The position numbers and the translations under genes are program-made. Positions 1 to 8,404 of a stretch of 21,295 nt of DNA are shown here, piece after piece (within the stretch, counting starts at the first letter, position 1; the number at the start of each line of letters is the position of its first letter). The DNA is from Botryllus schlosseri (lineage: Eukaryota; Chordata; Ascidiacea; Stolidobranchia; Styelidae). Below the pieces are notes generated by a model. That model saw only the letters and a program-made list of their open reading frames with translations, searched no databases and had not been told where the DNA came from. The DNA lies in NCBI GenBank assembly GCA_000444245.1, contig KE606462.1:428-21722 (forward strand). Reading direction: 5' to 3'.

Positions 1-150
1 AGTGATTTTGCACCTTTCGAAATTAAGGGCATAACGCTTCTTCCGAACGAACGAAATAAGTTTCCAAGTCCATGACCTCTCTGCACTTTACCACGAAAAA
101 AATTGATATCACCACCGCTCTGTTGGTGATAATAGTTTCTGAACGCCTCC
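1..150 (-). pseudogene. Partial glycine-rich capsid-associated-like Polinton protein
   Basis: The minus strand at the window edge encodes the stretch GLGNLFRSFGRSVMPLISKG. This Gly/Phe/Arg-rich segment followed by a hydrophobic run is typical of a small protein encoded in Polinton-type elements next to the integrase and ATPase, and thought by inference to be virion-associated. Only the N-terminal part is inside the window, and the copy looks damaged. It lies downstream of the two beta-rich genes in the same orientation. Assignment rests on remembered family pattern only. Confidence 0.5.
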
Positions 151-153
151 CGA

Positions 154-876
154 TCACAGCAATAATGACTCCTCATGATGTCTCAAAGCAAGTGTGAGAT
201 GAAGAGGCGCGTTCCCAAACTTTATAGCTTCGCCTTTATCATCACGAAGCATAACGCGAATCTGGCTTACTCGCTCCGTATTCAGAGGAAAGAAATATAT
301 TTTTTTGAATAGCATATGCTGATATTCATCTATTCCTGTCGTAACGCGGATATTGCGAAGTAGAGGCGCACTCGTATCACCTACAATTTGAGGTGTGATG
401 ACATCCGTATAAACTAAAACGTTGGTCACGGACACAGGTTCCCCTTGAAAGTGAATCGTTCTTCGTCTATGTAATCCGCCATCTAGCTCTACCTCCGAAC
501 GAGCGCCTCCTCTGAGAACGGGGTTTCTATTATCCATGAAAAGTGTCGGACCGCTGGAACTCTTGTAGGGTCCCGCTATCAAGACCGGACCAGAACCATC
601 TACCCAAATAAATCGTGCTTTTTTCTGATCGTGATTGATACGCTTCATCAAACTAATTTTATCATGATAATCACCAGCCGGGAAATAATAAAAATTATTA
701 TCGCCTTCCGTATCATTCACGTACCATAATAAGCCGTCGTAAGGCTCGAACGTGGGCTGAAAATTATTTTTAAAAGACAACTCGGCAAGCCCTATCTCCC
801 ATTCACCAGAATCTATCGGTTTCGCGAGATCGATAGTAAAATCAGACTCGTGTGACGTAATATGAATATATTTCAT
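154..876 (-). CDS. Beta-rich Polinton protein, copy 2 (possible minor capsid)
   Basis: A 240-residue protein with no signal peptide or membrane segment. The N-terminal region has the pattern F.IDLAKPIDSGEWEIGLAELSF and the C-terminal region has FPLNTERVSQIRVMLRDDKG followed by a short beta-rich tail ending LALRHH. The middle holds VYTDVITPQIVGDTSAPLL. These blocks recur in the upstream neighbour, so the two are paralogues. The family is common in Polinton-like elements of aquatic invertebrates; a structural role (penton or minor capsid type) is my inference. Its ATG overlaps the upstream stop codon as ATGA on the minus strand, implying tight translation-level or transcript-level packing. The open frame is complete. 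Confidence 0.75.
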   Translation of the reverse strand: MKYIHITSHESDFTIDLAKPIDSGEWEIGLAELSFKNNFQPTFEPYDGLLWYVNDTEGDNNFYYFPAGDYHDKISLMKRINHDQKKARFIWVDGSGPVLIAGPYKSSSGPTLFMDNRNPVLRGGARSEVELDGGLHRRRTIHFQGEPVSVTNVLVYTDVITPQIVGDTSAPLLRNIRVTTGIDEYQHMLFKKIYFFPLNTERVSQIRVMLRDDKGEAIKFGNAPLHLTLALRHHEESLLL

Positions 877-1682
877 AATGCAACTCCCCGTCTACGAAAA
901 TGCAATACAACACTCGAAGGAGAACTTCGAAAGGGTATTTTCTCACCCTTCTCATCAAGTAGCGATATTTCGAGGCGTTCTAGCCTATTTATATTAACAG
1001 GGAAATAAAAAGGCTTCGTGTAATATTTCGAAAATGATTTACGATCGTTTACCTGTACGACGCGTAACAACGGTAAGAGCCTACCGCTATCTTCTTGTGG
1101 CTCAATGATATTACAATGAACATAAACGAAATCGATAGTCGGATCATGTCGCATGCGAAAGTTCAAATGAATGATACCCTCGGTGAAAAAATAATTCCAC
1201 AATGTACAATTAGTATTCGGGAAATGAAACACCAATAACTCCTCCTTCGTTTCCTTATACATAAGAGCACCGTACAATTCTCCGAGGCGTAGCAAGCTAC
1301 TATGCCCTATGTCCGTCTCTGGTCGCAATTTGTCGGTTACCTCGTTATGAGGTATAGAGATAGACATACTATGATTTTCAGGGAAACATGTTACTTTTGC
1401 ATCAGGATTGTCTCTTTCCAACGATCTATACATGTCATATAACGAGTCGTATTCTCCCAATTTAAAATGAAATTTTCTTGTTCTCTTTTGCGATCTGATC
1501 CCATACCTATTCTTCGTGATCCTATACTGTTTTTGATAATCCGTAGGGAAGGAGATCTCAGCCAGAGAAACTTCTGTATCTTCCACGTTTTTCGGGACGT
1601 CCAATTCAACGCAATAACTCGCTGTTGTATTATCAGGAAATTTATCCATGGAAGCGTTCGAAAATAGCGTGACGTAGCTCAT
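873..1682 (-). CDS. Beta-rich Polinton protein, copy 1 (possible minor capsid)
   Basis: I chose the internal ATG giving MSYVTLFSNASMDKFPDN (269 residues) over the first ATG at 1742. The shorter form starts with the family pattern, and its ATG overlaps the stop of the upstream membrane protein as ATGA, the same arrangement seen at the next junction. Landmarks are FPDNTTASYCVELDVP and VSLAEISFP near the N-terminus, FVYVHCNIIEPQ plus RLLPLLRVVQV in the middle, and FYFPVNINRLERLEISLLDE with a closing VVLHFRRRG. These match the blocks of the downstream copy at 154-876, so the pair arose by duplication or was already paired in the ancestor. A virion role is inferred from context, not shown. Confidence 0.75.
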   Translation of the reverse strand: MSYVTLFSNASMDKFPDNTTASYCVELDVPKNVEDTEVSLAEISFPTDYQKQYRITKNRYGIRSQKRTRKFHFKLGEYDSLYDMYRSLERDNPDAKVTCFPENHSMSISIPHNEVTDKLRPETDIGHSSLLRLGELYGALMYKETKEELLVFHFPNTNCTLWNYFFTEGIIHLNFRMRHDPTIDFVYVHCNIIEPQEDSGRLLPLLRVVQVNDRKSFSKYYTKPFYFPVNINRLERLEISLLDEKGEKIPFRSSPSSVVLHFRRRGVAL

Positions 1683-1888
1683 ATTTTGAGCTTGGGATTC
1701 GGAAGCATATAACCAACGCAAGAGGAGAGCAGTGATATCCAAAGCTCTTTGTTCCCATTCGAAATGGTAAGATTATAGAGAGAGAACGATACGATGACCA
1801 GTATGATTACTAGTTGCGCCAAAAACTGATAAAGGTTCCGACTAGACGATATCCTTCTTATCGACCCAGCTGTCGAATCCACTTCCAT
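1679..1888 (-). CDS. Small single-pass membrane protein of Polinton type
   Basis: A 69-residue protein with a Ser/Arg-rich N-terminus, one clear hydrophobic segment at about residues 22-42 (FLAQLVIILVIVSFSLYNL), then a conserved-looking tail NKELWISLLSSCVGYMLPNP and K-rich end. The tail pattern (LWISLLSS..GY.LPNP) is one I recognise from small proteins next to integrase genes in related elements. Function is unknown; insertion in a host or virion membrane is the obvious guess. It starts inside the 3' end of the integrase gene (47 nt overlap, other frame) and its stop overlaps the next ATG by ATGA. Short length lowers certainty, but the conserved tail and the overlap pattern argue it is real. 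Confidence 0.65.
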   Translation of the reverse strand: MEVDSTAGSIRRISSSRNLYQFLAQLVIILVIVSFSLYNLTISNGNKELWISLLSSCVGYMLPNPKLKI

Positions 1889-2840
1889 ATCCCAACCAGC
1901 GCACTAAATACTGTTCTCGTCCCGCGCGTTTACGCCTTCTTATAATCTTCTCGACACGCCAAGTTTGCGGTTCTTTTACGCGTTGGAGCTCCTCTCTATA
2001 AAATCTACCCTGTATGACTTCACCACCGTAATCACGTAAGCGATACATTGGGGGATCTCCCTTTTGGGCGTCTGCGATATAGAAAATTTCCCGTTGCCAG
2101 TTGGGTAGGCTGCTTTTCTCAAAAAGATTTCGAATTTTCGATATACGGATGGGTACTCCTACAGCGAGGTCGGGTTGTTTAGCTTCTTGAAACCCGTAAA
2201 GTCTTCTCCAAACCGATTCCTGATTAGACGAATTCACTTGGTTTGGGGCCATGGCAATGCTACGATGGTACGTCCTGTTGTAGGAGTAAGTAAAGTCATC
2301 GAGAGCGCTCACGTAATTCCTCGTGTTATTTTTTGTGAAAAATCGATACATAATCGCCTTCATAGTACGAATCACTCTTTCGACGACAGAGGATTTTAAT
2401 TCGCTCCTCGTATAGAAATATCTAACTTTGTTCTCCTTTAGATAGTTCTGGAAAGCGCGATTGGTATATTCGCTACCTTGATCGGTTTGTAACACTAACG
2501 GTATGCGTTCACGAAACACACGTTTGAAAGCAGAAATCATACTTGAAGCAGTTTTATTTTTAATCGCTATCATCCAAAGGTATTTGCTAAAAATATCAAT
2601 CACGACCACCACATAACGAAAACCGCTATTGTACTTTGAAATAGATTGCAGATCCATCAAATCGCTCTGAAACTGAGCATTGATACCAGAGACCACTACA
2701 CGTTCACGCCTAAATTTCTTACGTAACGGAAAATGAAAAGTATAAGTATCTTGTCCTTTAAGCCATTCTTTTTCCTTTTGCAAATAGGCGCCCCTATACG
2801 ATTTGGGCTGTTTCGGATCAAAATAGTCTACGTCTCCCAT
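1842..2840 (-). CDS. Polinton DDE integrase with C-terminal chromodomain
   Basis: A 332-residue retroviral-type (rve) integrase that inserts the element DNA into the host genome. The catalytic core is visible: Asp60/Asp63 in QSDLMDLQ, Asp120 in LQTDQGSEY and Glu154 in SSVVERVIRT, with 33 residues between the last two. After a connector comes a chromodomain at about residues 281-332, with QYLVRWLGY and DSWV, the usual aromatic-cage and strand residues that bind modified histone tails and may steer integration. A recognisable zinc-binding N-terminal domain is not obvious. The start overlaps the upstream small basic gene by 13 nt and the end overlaps the membrane protein gene by 47 nt. The frame is complete and all three catalytic acids are present. 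Confidence 0.93.
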   Translation of the reverse strand: MGDVDYFDPKQPKSYRGAYLQKEKEWLKGQDTYTFHFPLRKKFRRERVVVSGINAQFQSDLMDLQSISKYNSGFRYVVVVIDIFSKYLWMIAIKNKTASSMISAFKRVFRERIPLVLQTDQGSEYTNRAFQNYLKENKVRYFYTRSELKSSVVERVIRTMKAIMYRFFTKNNTRNYVSALDDFTYSYNRTYHRSIAMAPNQVNSSNQESVWRRLYGFQEAKQPDLAVGVPIRISKIRNLFEKSSLPNWQREIFYIADAQKGDPPMYRLRDYGGEVIQGRFYREELQRVKEPQTWRVEKIIRRRKRAGREQYLVRWLGYGSGFDSWVDKKDIV

Positions 2841-3166
2841 TCTTTCCCGTATATACGGGGATTAGGCTTACGCTGTCTCTTATAAAGCCAGGGAAACGAA
2901 GGTTGTGGAATCCGGCGCGGGCGTTTCTTTTGCGGGCGCTTTTCTTTCGCTACGGGGCTCGCGAGCCCCGTGTGTGCGGCGGGAGGGCGGGCGGTCGCTG
3001 CGTCTACGTCTTTTCTCAAGTTTCTCAGTTGAGCAATACCATGCCTATACAGAGCTAGTTTCTCGGAAGCATTCAATGGAGAACTTTTAATTTTCGATAT
3101 ATGTTTATCAAATTTCTTTTCCCATTCGTCCTTGCTTCGAAATGCGGGGAATTGTAGTTCACGCAT
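2828..3166 (-). CDS. Small basic protein of unknown function (Polinton)
   Basis: A 112-residue protein just upstream of the integrase on the same strand. The N-terminal half (residues 1-55) is predicted helical and charged (DEWEKKFDKHISKIK, LALYRHGIAQLRNLR). The second half is low-complexity, rich in Ala/Pro then Lys/Arg (KRPQKKRPRRIPQP), and looks disordered and possibly nucleic-acid binding. Proteins with a similar layout sit beside the integrase or the small KGGFL-type protein in related elements; I cannot name a function. The DNA coding for the Ala/Pro linker is much more GC-rich than its surroundings and contains a perfect 20-bp palindrome (2952-2971). Confidence 0.6.
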   Translation of the reverse strand: MRELQFPAFRSKDEWEKKFDKHISKIKSSPLNASEKLALYRHGIAQLRNLRKDVDAATARPPAAHTGLASPVAKEKRPQKKRPRRIPQPSFPWLYKRQRKPNPRIYGKEWET

Positions 3167-3254
3167 TCTTCCCGAAAAGTTTACCCAACAGACTCCCGAT
3201 GACGGGGATTGCAGCGCCTAATATAGCTAAAAGAGACTGATTAGAAAAAAGTTG

Positions 3255-3566
3255 CTATTTTATCATAATTTTTATACCTGAGAGGAATCCACCCTTTTGT
3301 AGCACCCTCCGTTGACCTCTGCGAGTTTTTTGCGCCAGCAATTGTCTGATATCGGATTTGTGTTTTCCAAGCCTCAACTTTCTCGACGGGGAGATACGTA
3401 CTGTCCCCGAAGCCAAGTTATGAACGCACTGGCAGACGCAACTTAAAAATTGATTGTTCGATAAAAGTTCTTTTCGCTGTTTCCCTTTAGCGTTTTTCAA
3501 AAGTTTTAATTTAACGTGATAGTCACTCAATCGTTTTCGAGATATGTTACTTCCCCTCTTCGACAT
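3255..3566 (-). CDS. Small basic Polinton protein (CxC..H / KGGFL type)
   Basis: A 103-residue, very basic protein. Visible blocks are LLKNAKGKQRKELL, FLSCVCQCVHNLASGTVRIS, KLRLGKHKSDIRQLL and RRVLQKGGFLSG. This exact order of blocks (a helical basic start, C.C...N.L.G.v..s, a lysine-rich helix and a KGGFL-type end followed by a hydrophobic tail) is one I recognise from a short gene in Polinton-like elements of many aquatic animals. A role as a DNA-binding core or virion protein, by analogy with small basic adenovirus core proteins, is a guess. It lies between the ATPase gene (35 nt upstream) and the second basic gene. This gene may not be whole in this copy. Confidence 0.65.
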   Translation of the reverse strand: MSKRGSNISRKRLSDYHVKLKLLKNAKGKQRKELLSNNQFLSCVCQCVHNLASGTVRISPSRKLRLGKHKSDIRQLLAQKTRRGQRRVLQKGGFLSGIKIMIK

Positions 3567-3600
3567 GTTGAATGCCCTAAAATCTGCAGCGCGAGCTGTA

Positions 3601-3606
3601 TTTATT
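3601..3606 (-). terminator. Poly(A) signal on ATPase stop codon
   Basis: The minus strand reads GAATAAATA, so AATAAA includes the ATPase TAA stop. Confidence 0.45.
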
Positions 3607-4219
3607 CTTGATATACCGTCAACTTTTGATGTGGGAATATTTTGCTGCGAAGACGATAATTTTCGTCTGTCTCTTGCGTCACGTCAACCAGTATGTACGA
3701 GAACGGTTTTCGAGTTGCCTTTTTATAAGCCTCCGTAAGGAATCCGGCTTTATCCGGGAACATTTGACGTGAAAGAAAACTGATTTGACTCGCATCACGG
3801 GGATTTTTAAATATCACGATATAGCTCGCACTCAGGGTCATATCCCGAAAGCCTTGGCCCCTATAGAATAAGTTGTGACATATGAACACGACACTGATCT
3901 TTGCGTGATGGCTGTATCGAGTGAATAGATCTCTGGCCTCTTTCGCTTCCGTCATCATGTCGTCGATCACCAAGAGAACGTGTCTATTTCCTTTCTGTAA
4001 CTTTTTGAGTTCGGAGAGCCCTTGCGAAAATTCTACCCCTTTCATTTTATCGTACAACGCCTGATAATTATTATACAACCATACGATTTTTTCAGGAGCC
4101 GGTCTAATCATCTTCTCTGCGTTCTTCACCAACTCATAAGTAAAATAACTCTTCCCGCTACTGCTCGGACCAGCCACGATCATCCGAAACGGAGCATGCA
4201 ATGTACGTATTCGATCCAT
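3602..4219 (-). CDS. A32-like genome packaging ATPase (FtsK/HerA type)
   Basis: A 205-residue P-loop ATPase. Walker A is GPSSSGKS (residues 17-24) and Walker B is VLLVIDDMM (Asp86, Asp87), followed by FICHNLF (Asn116), the position of the polar sensor residue. Length and motif spacing match the A32-like packaging ATPases of Polintons, adintoviruses and virophages, which pump DNA into capsids. The ATG lies inside AATAAATGG, two bases after the tandem stop codons of the polymerase gene, so the upstream poly(A) signal and this start share bases. Its own stop lies in GAATAAATA, again on an AATAAA. The frame is complete. Confidence 0.92.
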   Translation of the reverse strand: MDRIRTLHAPFRMIVAGPSSSGKSYFTYELVKNAEKMIRPAPEKIVWLYNNYQALYDKMKGVEFSQGLSELKKLQKGNRHVLLVIDDMMTEAKEARDLFTRYSHHAKISVVFICHNLFYRGQGFRDMTLSASYIVIFKNPRDASQISFLSRQMFPDKAGFLTEAYKKATRKPFSYILVDVTQETDENYRLRSKIFPHQKLTVYQE

Positions 4220-4224
4220 TTATT
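4219..4224 (-). terminator. Poly(A) signal on polymerase stop and ATPase start
   Basis: The minus strand reads CTGTAATAAATGG. The hexamer AATAAA spans the two tandem stop codons of the polymerase gene and runs into the ATPase ATG. Confidence 0.5.
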
Positions 4225-7200
4225 ACAGAGATAAAGGCAATGTATGAATTCCATCATTAAGCACAATCCTTTTATAATAACCATAACTCAAAGCACTCCG
4301 ATATTGCTTATACGTAAACATATCGCTCCCATAGCAACGAAAACCACTATTGACGCCTCCCGTGATCGATCTATTTTGAAGAATGCCTTTGAAATCTTTG
4401 AAAGTTTTGTTGGCCGTTTTTTGAAGCCCTTTCGAGCTGTACTTATCGGTGTCGCCTTTGCAATAATAGGTCTTGGAATTTAAGCCTATAAACCCGTCAC
4501 CGACCCATTCTTCTTTGAATAAACCAGGTATACGTTTCGAGTAATTGCGAACCTCAATGCAGCAAGCTTTATCAGTTTTAAAACCAACGGGATCTCGTTC
4601 AAAATCGCATTTATGCTCTGCACATGCGCGAGCCACGAACCATTTGTCGTGATTTTCAAAAAATTGTTTTTTCATGGAAGGCTTGATGAGAGAATAGATC
4701 GTATCGGAGCTTAAGCTTATGTACGCCGAATCAGTATCTGTTTCGAGGAAAGCCCAATCGCTATCGTCCAAATACACATGTAGGCAGTCATATAGGAACT
4801 GGAGCATTCTCAGCTTGGCACAGCAGAATATAAAGAAGCCCACAATGATTGGGTTTTCGTGGCAAATGTTTAGCGGACGCGTAGCTACTTCGAGCAAGCC
4901 TTCATCGCTCTTATCAATTTCAACAGCATCGACAAAAAATTTTTTTTCAACGCGCGATGGTAATTCTTCCAACGTAACGTATTCGTGTTCCCTATATTTA
5001 TTAGGGTTTTGAATAGTACGGCCGAAAGCACTATTTCCAATCGTCTTCCAGGTCAACGCCTCCATTTCACGGGCCGGATCTTTCGGGAGGACATCGCCTT
5101 TGCGACGCTCAGAGGATACCCGCTCAACGAAGGGTGTGAAAACTTGTTTTGGTTCATATTCGACAGCTTGGAATACGCGAGTCACGATCATGCCGCTTTT
5201 CAAGTACCACTGAAGCAAATCCGTGTTAAACAACTGTTTTTTCGTGAAATAACTAGAGCCCAGAAATTTTTTTGGAAACTTAATATTGTTTTCCTCGGCG
5301 TATTCACGCATATGTTCCCCGATATCGCACTCGTTTACTTCCATATGCTTGAAAAAGGGAGGTAACTCTTCGAATTTCGATTTCAAATGGTCGGGACAAT
5401 GAATGTCACACTCGATTGCACCGAAAAATGACCCCTCGAGCGTGCGCTTGAGCAACTGCGCCTCAGTGAGATAATAAGCTTTCGTGACTTTACGTTCGAA
5501 CTTTGAGACAAATTGCGCAATTTCGGGGTCTCGTTTCATATTCGTCCAAACGCACTCCTTCATTCGGATAACGGTATATCCCAATTTTTCCAAATATTCC
5601 GTGTTTTGTTTGGTGAGTTCACGCCTCTCGGCGTTCTCTTTATCAGGGAAGCAGCTCCTACAAGCGTGGTAATAGCACCCATCGTACTGAAAGATGAGTT
5701 TACCGGCGTTCCCGTCGACAAATAGGCGTTTATTTCCGATTCTCACTTGACTACCGTTCCACGCGTGCTGAATTTTGATGTCACGAACGTGACTTTCGTA
5801 TTCCAACCATTCGCGCTCCGCATGAGTAGGCCAAACGCGCTGTTTATGGAATTTTTGCTTTTCCTCATCAAAAATCCACCTTATAGGGTAACCCGTTGGC
5901 ATATTTTGATTTATGCATCCCAAATACAAGGCATTTGCGTCATATCCTACTACTTTCTTGACGGTTTTAGCACTGTCACCGTAGCGAAGACTGCGTATTT
6001 TCGTTTCATCTGCCATAGCGTACCGTGACGTAATCTGTGACAAACCTCCTATCAAGTTGTTCAGAATCGTTTCGTGAAGGTCAGCATTGGCCTTATTCAG
6101 AAGAGTAATATCGTAGCAATCACGAAACATCAGTCTACTCGCTATATTCGGAAGGCTCACGTTACCCTTGAACATATCGATGCCGAGCGTTTTGTAGAAT
6201 TCGAAATTGTTATTCAGCGCGGTCAAGAAGCCAATGACGTCACCTTCGTTGTAATACCGGAGAAAATCACGGAATGTGGTCATACCCTCGCGTTCCCATA
6301 CAGCGACGCATTCTGCGTATTGCTCGTTCGTTATATTCGAATTACGGAACGCGTTGTAAAACGATTCATGACTCGGTAGCGACGTTTCGTCGAGGCGCTC
6401 GATGCTATCGAGATATTCGTAGGGGAAATAAAATTTTGCGTTCACTCCATCCCCGTATAGCTTCATGTAAGCGTCCAAACTATAACCCGGACTCAGGAAT
6501 AGCGAAATGTCCAGAAATTTTAATCTGTGCGTCGCGATTGTCAAATAGGCGCTGTTCCTTTTCAAAACGAAGAATCCGCTTTCCTTGTGCAAGGATTTGA
6601 TTAGATATTTCTTGCATAAATTCAGATCGTAGCGCGAGGAATTGAAACCGATTATAGGTATCTGATCAAGCCACGTATGAAAGCGATGTGAAATATTATC
6701 CAAATAGGTTCTTCTATTAGTGGGATCGATCAATTTCCGTTCTTCAATCAAATTCTCAAGTTCGATTATTTCATTGGCGAAAGATTCTCGCATTTCGGCT
6801 GAGGCGAGTTCCTGTCGCGATAAATTTCCCCGATCATTTCATCGATTAACGTCTGCGGGCAACCCTCGGATATGAAAGTTTTCGTTTCATTCGTTACGTT
6901 ATTCGATAAGGACACGGAGACGGGAACGTGTCGATTAACGTATTCTACTTTTGCAGAATTAGCTCTGAGGTCATCCTTCACGAGCATGGATTCAAAGTCA
7001 AAACACATACGGTACGGGAAGTATCTCTTTTGGTTCTCAACGAAAATGCCTTCAGATTCCAATTGTTCAAATACGGTGGGTTTCGGTCGATATACGCCGC
7101 TAGCATATTTCCGCCCTTGGGATGTTTTGCATTCGCGTTTTAGATGCTTCGTCAGATTTGGCTTGGTTTTAAAGAAAAACTTGCATGATTCACAAAAGAA

Positions 7201-8100
7201 TGTCTGGGAATAAAGTTCAATATTTGTGATCAAGCATGAATGAGAACTTTCCATGTGTATATGAACCACTGGCCCATCCGCTTCCGATTGTCGCAATAAA
7301 ATTGGTTGATGATCACGTTTTTCATAAACAAGTATCTTTACGTGAAAACATTCCTCAACTTTACTCAGTTCATCGAGCGGTACACCATCATCTATAGGAA
7401 TACGATATCGTTCACGAAATTGAGATGCCAATAGTCCAACATGCTTCTCATCTCGTTTTTTCTTGATGAAATGGGATAAGCAACGGAAGAGGCATAGCGA
7501 ATCGTTAATCACTTCTCCGCGTTTAGTTCGGATAAACGTCATAATATAGCGACATCTTGTTAGCTCCTTAGATATCAATACGCTAGGGCAGCCCAATAAA
7601 ACCCGTGGCATTTCGTACAAGAAAAATTGAATATGTAATATCGCAACGCAATAAAACTTGGTGTCCGGTCTCGCTTGTCTCGCTTGCTCGTAAGCAGCTG
7701 ATAAATCGATTTCGTTTATGAAACGATCAAAGTCCTCCCGTGAAAGTATGACTCTCGGAATGTTCAAAACAGCATGGGTTGATTGCGGATGAAAATAGCT
7801 ATGCCTTTCTGTCTCTCGGTTATACAGCAAGAAGCCGTATGCATAGTTCAATTTGAATTGGCGCAATCTTCTCGGGTATATCGATGACATACGCGCATGA
7901 ATATCATTCATACCTCTCCCGATCAGACGTACATTGATCACCTCTCTTGCACCCCTTGCAACCCTCCTGCTGTTAATCCATTCGGAATCGATAATCGAGT
8001 TGGAGTGCGATTGCAAAACCTCTGTTCCGTCGTTATCAAAACCGAGCGATTCATCGATGATGAAGCTAGCATCCTCCTCGTAGCGTCTTCGACGAGCCAT
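4223..8100 (-). pseudogene. Protein-primed family B DNA polymerase, broken about once
   Basis: About 1,300 residues of coding sequence for the replicative polymerase. N-terminal to C-terminal: an unassigned region; an OTU-like motif (DSLCLFRCL at about 7.5 kb, with a later MESSHSC); a CX2C...HX4C zinc-finger-like block at about 7.15 kb; exonuclease motifs Exo I (CFDFES), Exo II (YDLNLCKK) and Exo III (YNEGDV); palm motif A (GYDANALYLG, about 5.94 kb); a long insert holding a Vsr-like block (YDGCYYHAC ... KECVW, 5.53-5.78 kb); motif B (GNSAFGRTIQNP, about 5.03 kb); and motif C (TDTDSAY, about 4.73 kb). The terminal KxY-like region reads SSKGLQK. All catalytic acids of the palm are present. It is the largest gene of the element and shares its promoter side with the plus-strand genes. 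The copy looks broken about once. Confidence 0.92.
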
Positions 8101-8140
8101 ATATTTTTAACTATATTCTGCAAAAATACACATTCATAAA

Positions 8141-8146
8141 TTTATT
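8141..8146 (-). terminator. Poly(A) signal after the small acidic ORF
   Basis: AATAAA on the minus strand, 8 nt past the stop of the ORF at 8154-8357 and about 40 nt before the polymerase ATG. Confidence 0.35.
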
Positions 8147-8153
8147 CCATATT

Positions 8154-8357
8154 TCAAACGCAATTTACACTTGAAAGCTTCATAAAGGAACAGAAATTTA
8201 GCCTCCGCCTCTTCTTTTCAGCTGCAATAGTAACTTCGATCAATTCTACCTCAACATCCGAATCGAAATCACCAATCGGTAATGTATCTGCTTGATTATC
8301 AGGAATCATAGTTGTTGATTCGCTAACTACGTCGGTTGCATTCTCTATTATCGACAT
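8154..8357 (-). CDS. Small acidic ORF upstream of the polymerase
   Basis: A 67-residue frame, acidic in the middle (residues 28-42, GDFDSDVEVELIEV) and then basic (EKKRRRLNF, nuclear-signal-like). No family recognised. Support comes from position: a TATA box (8396-8404, minus) lies about 40 nt upstream of its ATG and an AATAAA (8141-8146, minus) lies 8 nt past its stop. It is therefore the first frame of the leftward transcript. It could be a separate small regulator, or a leader region of the polymerase transcript. The coding claim is weak because the frame is short. Confidence 0.4.
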   Translation of the reverse strand: MSIIENATDVVSESTTMIPDNQADTLPIGDFDSDVEVELIEVTIAAEKKRRRLNFCSFMKLSSVNCV

Positions 8358-8395
8358 CCTTTTTGTGGTATAGTTTAGTTCGGATTCGAGCCTCT

Positions 8396-8404
8396 CTTAT
8401 ATAG
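8396..8404 (-). promoter_or_regulatory. TATA box, leftward
   Basis: The minus strand reads GCTATATAAG. It lies about 40 nt upstream of the ATG at 8357, leaving a very short leader. It mirrors the plus-strand box at 8616-8625. Confidence 0.6.

Noticed and set aside
4985-5365. 126-codon plus-strand frame, and others opposite the polymerase
   Set aside because: Shadows of the polymerase codons, with no domain or signal.
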